Of a stretch of 64,000 bases of DNA, positions 63,266 to 64,000 are shown one piece after another. Made by a program: the position numbers and the translations under genes. The DNA comes from Caldilineaceae bacterium (GTDB lineage Bacteria > Chloroflexota > Anaerolineae > Caldilineales > Caldilineaceae): the NCBI GenBank assembly GCA_958295845.1, contig OY282376.1, positions 5,221,022 to 5,285,021 on the forward strand, written 5' to 3'. Within the stretch, counting starts at the first letter, position 1. Every line of letters starts with the position of its first letter. Below the pieces are notes generated by a model. That model was not told the origin of the DNA and ran no database searches. It worked only from the letters and a program-made list of their open reading frames with translations.

Positions 63266-64000
63266 ATGCACAAGCAACTCAGTCGACGCGAGTTTATGCG
63301 CAACGCCGGCCTGGCCGGCACGGGTTTGGCACTTGCCGCCTGCGCGCCCGTCGCCCAGGACGGCGCCATGGACGAAGGCGGCATGATGGCAGAGAAGGAG
63401 ACCGCCTACATTTTCGACTACGACCCCACCGGCACCGATGCCTGGGTCGAAGCCGACCAGCAGTTCATCGACTATTTCACCGAGAAATACCCGGACTATG
63501 AGATTATTCGTGAACAGGCGCCCTGGGCCGGCTTCACCGAAAAGCTGCTCACCTCCATCGCAGGCGGTTCCGAGTATGACGTCATCTACGGTTACTGGCA
63601 GTGGCTGCCGCTCTTCATCGAGAACAACGTCATCGGCCCGCTGGACGATCTGATCGACGCCGATACCGAGATCTCCGCCGACGACTTCTTCGACTACGCC
63701 AAAGAGACCGTCGAAGGCGAAACTTTCGGCCTCGCCTGGTTCATCAGCGGCTGGCTGCACTGGTTTAACCTGTCTGCGGTCAACGAAGCCGGCTATACCA
63801 CCCCCAAAGAGATGAACGAGAATGGCGAGTGGGACTACGACGCCTGGTTCCAGTTTGCCAAAGACTTCACCAGCGAACAGGACGGCGTTCCCATTTACGG
63901 TTACGACATGTCCTCCGCCCGCAGCGTTTCGGTCTACGTCATGCTCGCCTGGGCCTGGGGCACCCAACAGTGGGCCGACGACTTCTCCTCCAGCCTCATG
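63266..64000 (+). CDS. Sugar-binding lipoprotein, ABC family 1, partial (cut by window end)
   Basis: The first 245 codons are open to the last base of the window. AAGGAG lies nine bases before the ATG. Tat-type leader SRREFMRNAG (twin Arg 7-8) with lipobox LAAC (Cys26), closely similar in design to the operon 1 and 2 binding proteins, then an acidic/Met-rich tether. The mature domain has AGGSEYDVIYGYWQWLPLF and a Trp-rich cleft region. It is probably the first gene of a fourth sugar ABC operon continuing beyond the window. Confidence 0.92.
   Translation, partial: MHKQLSRREFMRNAGLAGTGLALAACAPVAQDGAMDEGGMMAEKETAYIFDYDPTGTDAWVEADQQFIDYFTEKYPDYEIIREQAPWAGFTEKLLTSIAGGSEYDVIYGYWQWLPLFIENNVIGPLDDLIDADTEISADDFFDYAKETVEGETFGLAWFISGWLHWFNLSAVNEAGYTTPKEMNENGEWDYDAWFQFAKDFTSEQDGVPIYGYDMSSARSVSVYVMLAWAWGTQQWADDFSSSLM

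Overview
The window looks like a bacterial chromosome segment of moderately high G+C. The combination of a 23S-5S rRNA block, several sugar ABC importers whose binding proteins carry Tat-type lipoprotein leaders, many Gfo/Idh/MocA-type enzymes, and large Thr/Pro-linked FN3/LRR surface proteins is most like Chloroflexota (Anaerolineae/Caldilineae-like). That placement is inference from gene style; the 23S gene would settle it.

Layout. (1) 1-3540: 3' part of an rRNA operon on the + strand: 23S flanked by a ~40-bp processing stem, then 5S and a terminator. (2) 3576-13827, - strand: an oligopeptide-type ABC operon (oppF-like, a membrane-anchored sialidase-fold protein, oppA-, oppB-, oppC-, oppD-like). 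(3) 13963-26740: a TPR lipoprotein, a P-loop protein / enolase-superfamily / DapA-family cluster, a secreted ExeM/NucH-like nuclease, a phosphoribosyltransferase plus endonuclease III pair, an NfeD/ClpP-class membrane protease and RecN. (4) 27275-31165, + strand: housekeeping genes tatA, secG, a peptide-binding protein, tRNA-Leu, an FtsB/DivIC-like protein, initiator tRNA-Met and a second CAT-anticodon tRNA. (5) 31212-52614: three sugar ABC importers (binding protein plus two permeases each, none with its own ATPase) and their catabolic enzymes: sialidase-fold hydrolase, three Gfo/Idh/MocA proteins, an epimerase/dehydratase, a DapA-family lyase and two FAD-dependent oxidoreductases. (6) 52692-62600, - strand: a small secreted protein and two giant tandem FN3/LRR surface proteins. 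(7) 63266-64000: the start of a fourth sugar-binding lipoprotein, cut by the window end.

The genes describe a heterotroph that captures peptides and glycan-derived sugars. Exported hydrolases and anchored binding proteins act outside the membrane, permeases import, and reductases, lyases and epimerases process unusual sugars or sugar acids inside.

The strongest unexplained structure is genomic. Three tandem duplications lie within 30 kb: a Gfo/Idh/MocA gene, an FAD oxidoreductase gene, and the FN3/LRR gene with its whole leader. The first two leave short decayed ends of the neighbouring genes at the internal junction, so the duplication borders can be read directly. All three sugar-binding-protein genes with complete 3' ends are followed by a strong hairpin with a related GGCCAGT-type core. 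Heptamer arrays (GGTCAGT/GGTCGGT and relatives) and a ~110-125-bp dispersed element fill several intergenic regions.
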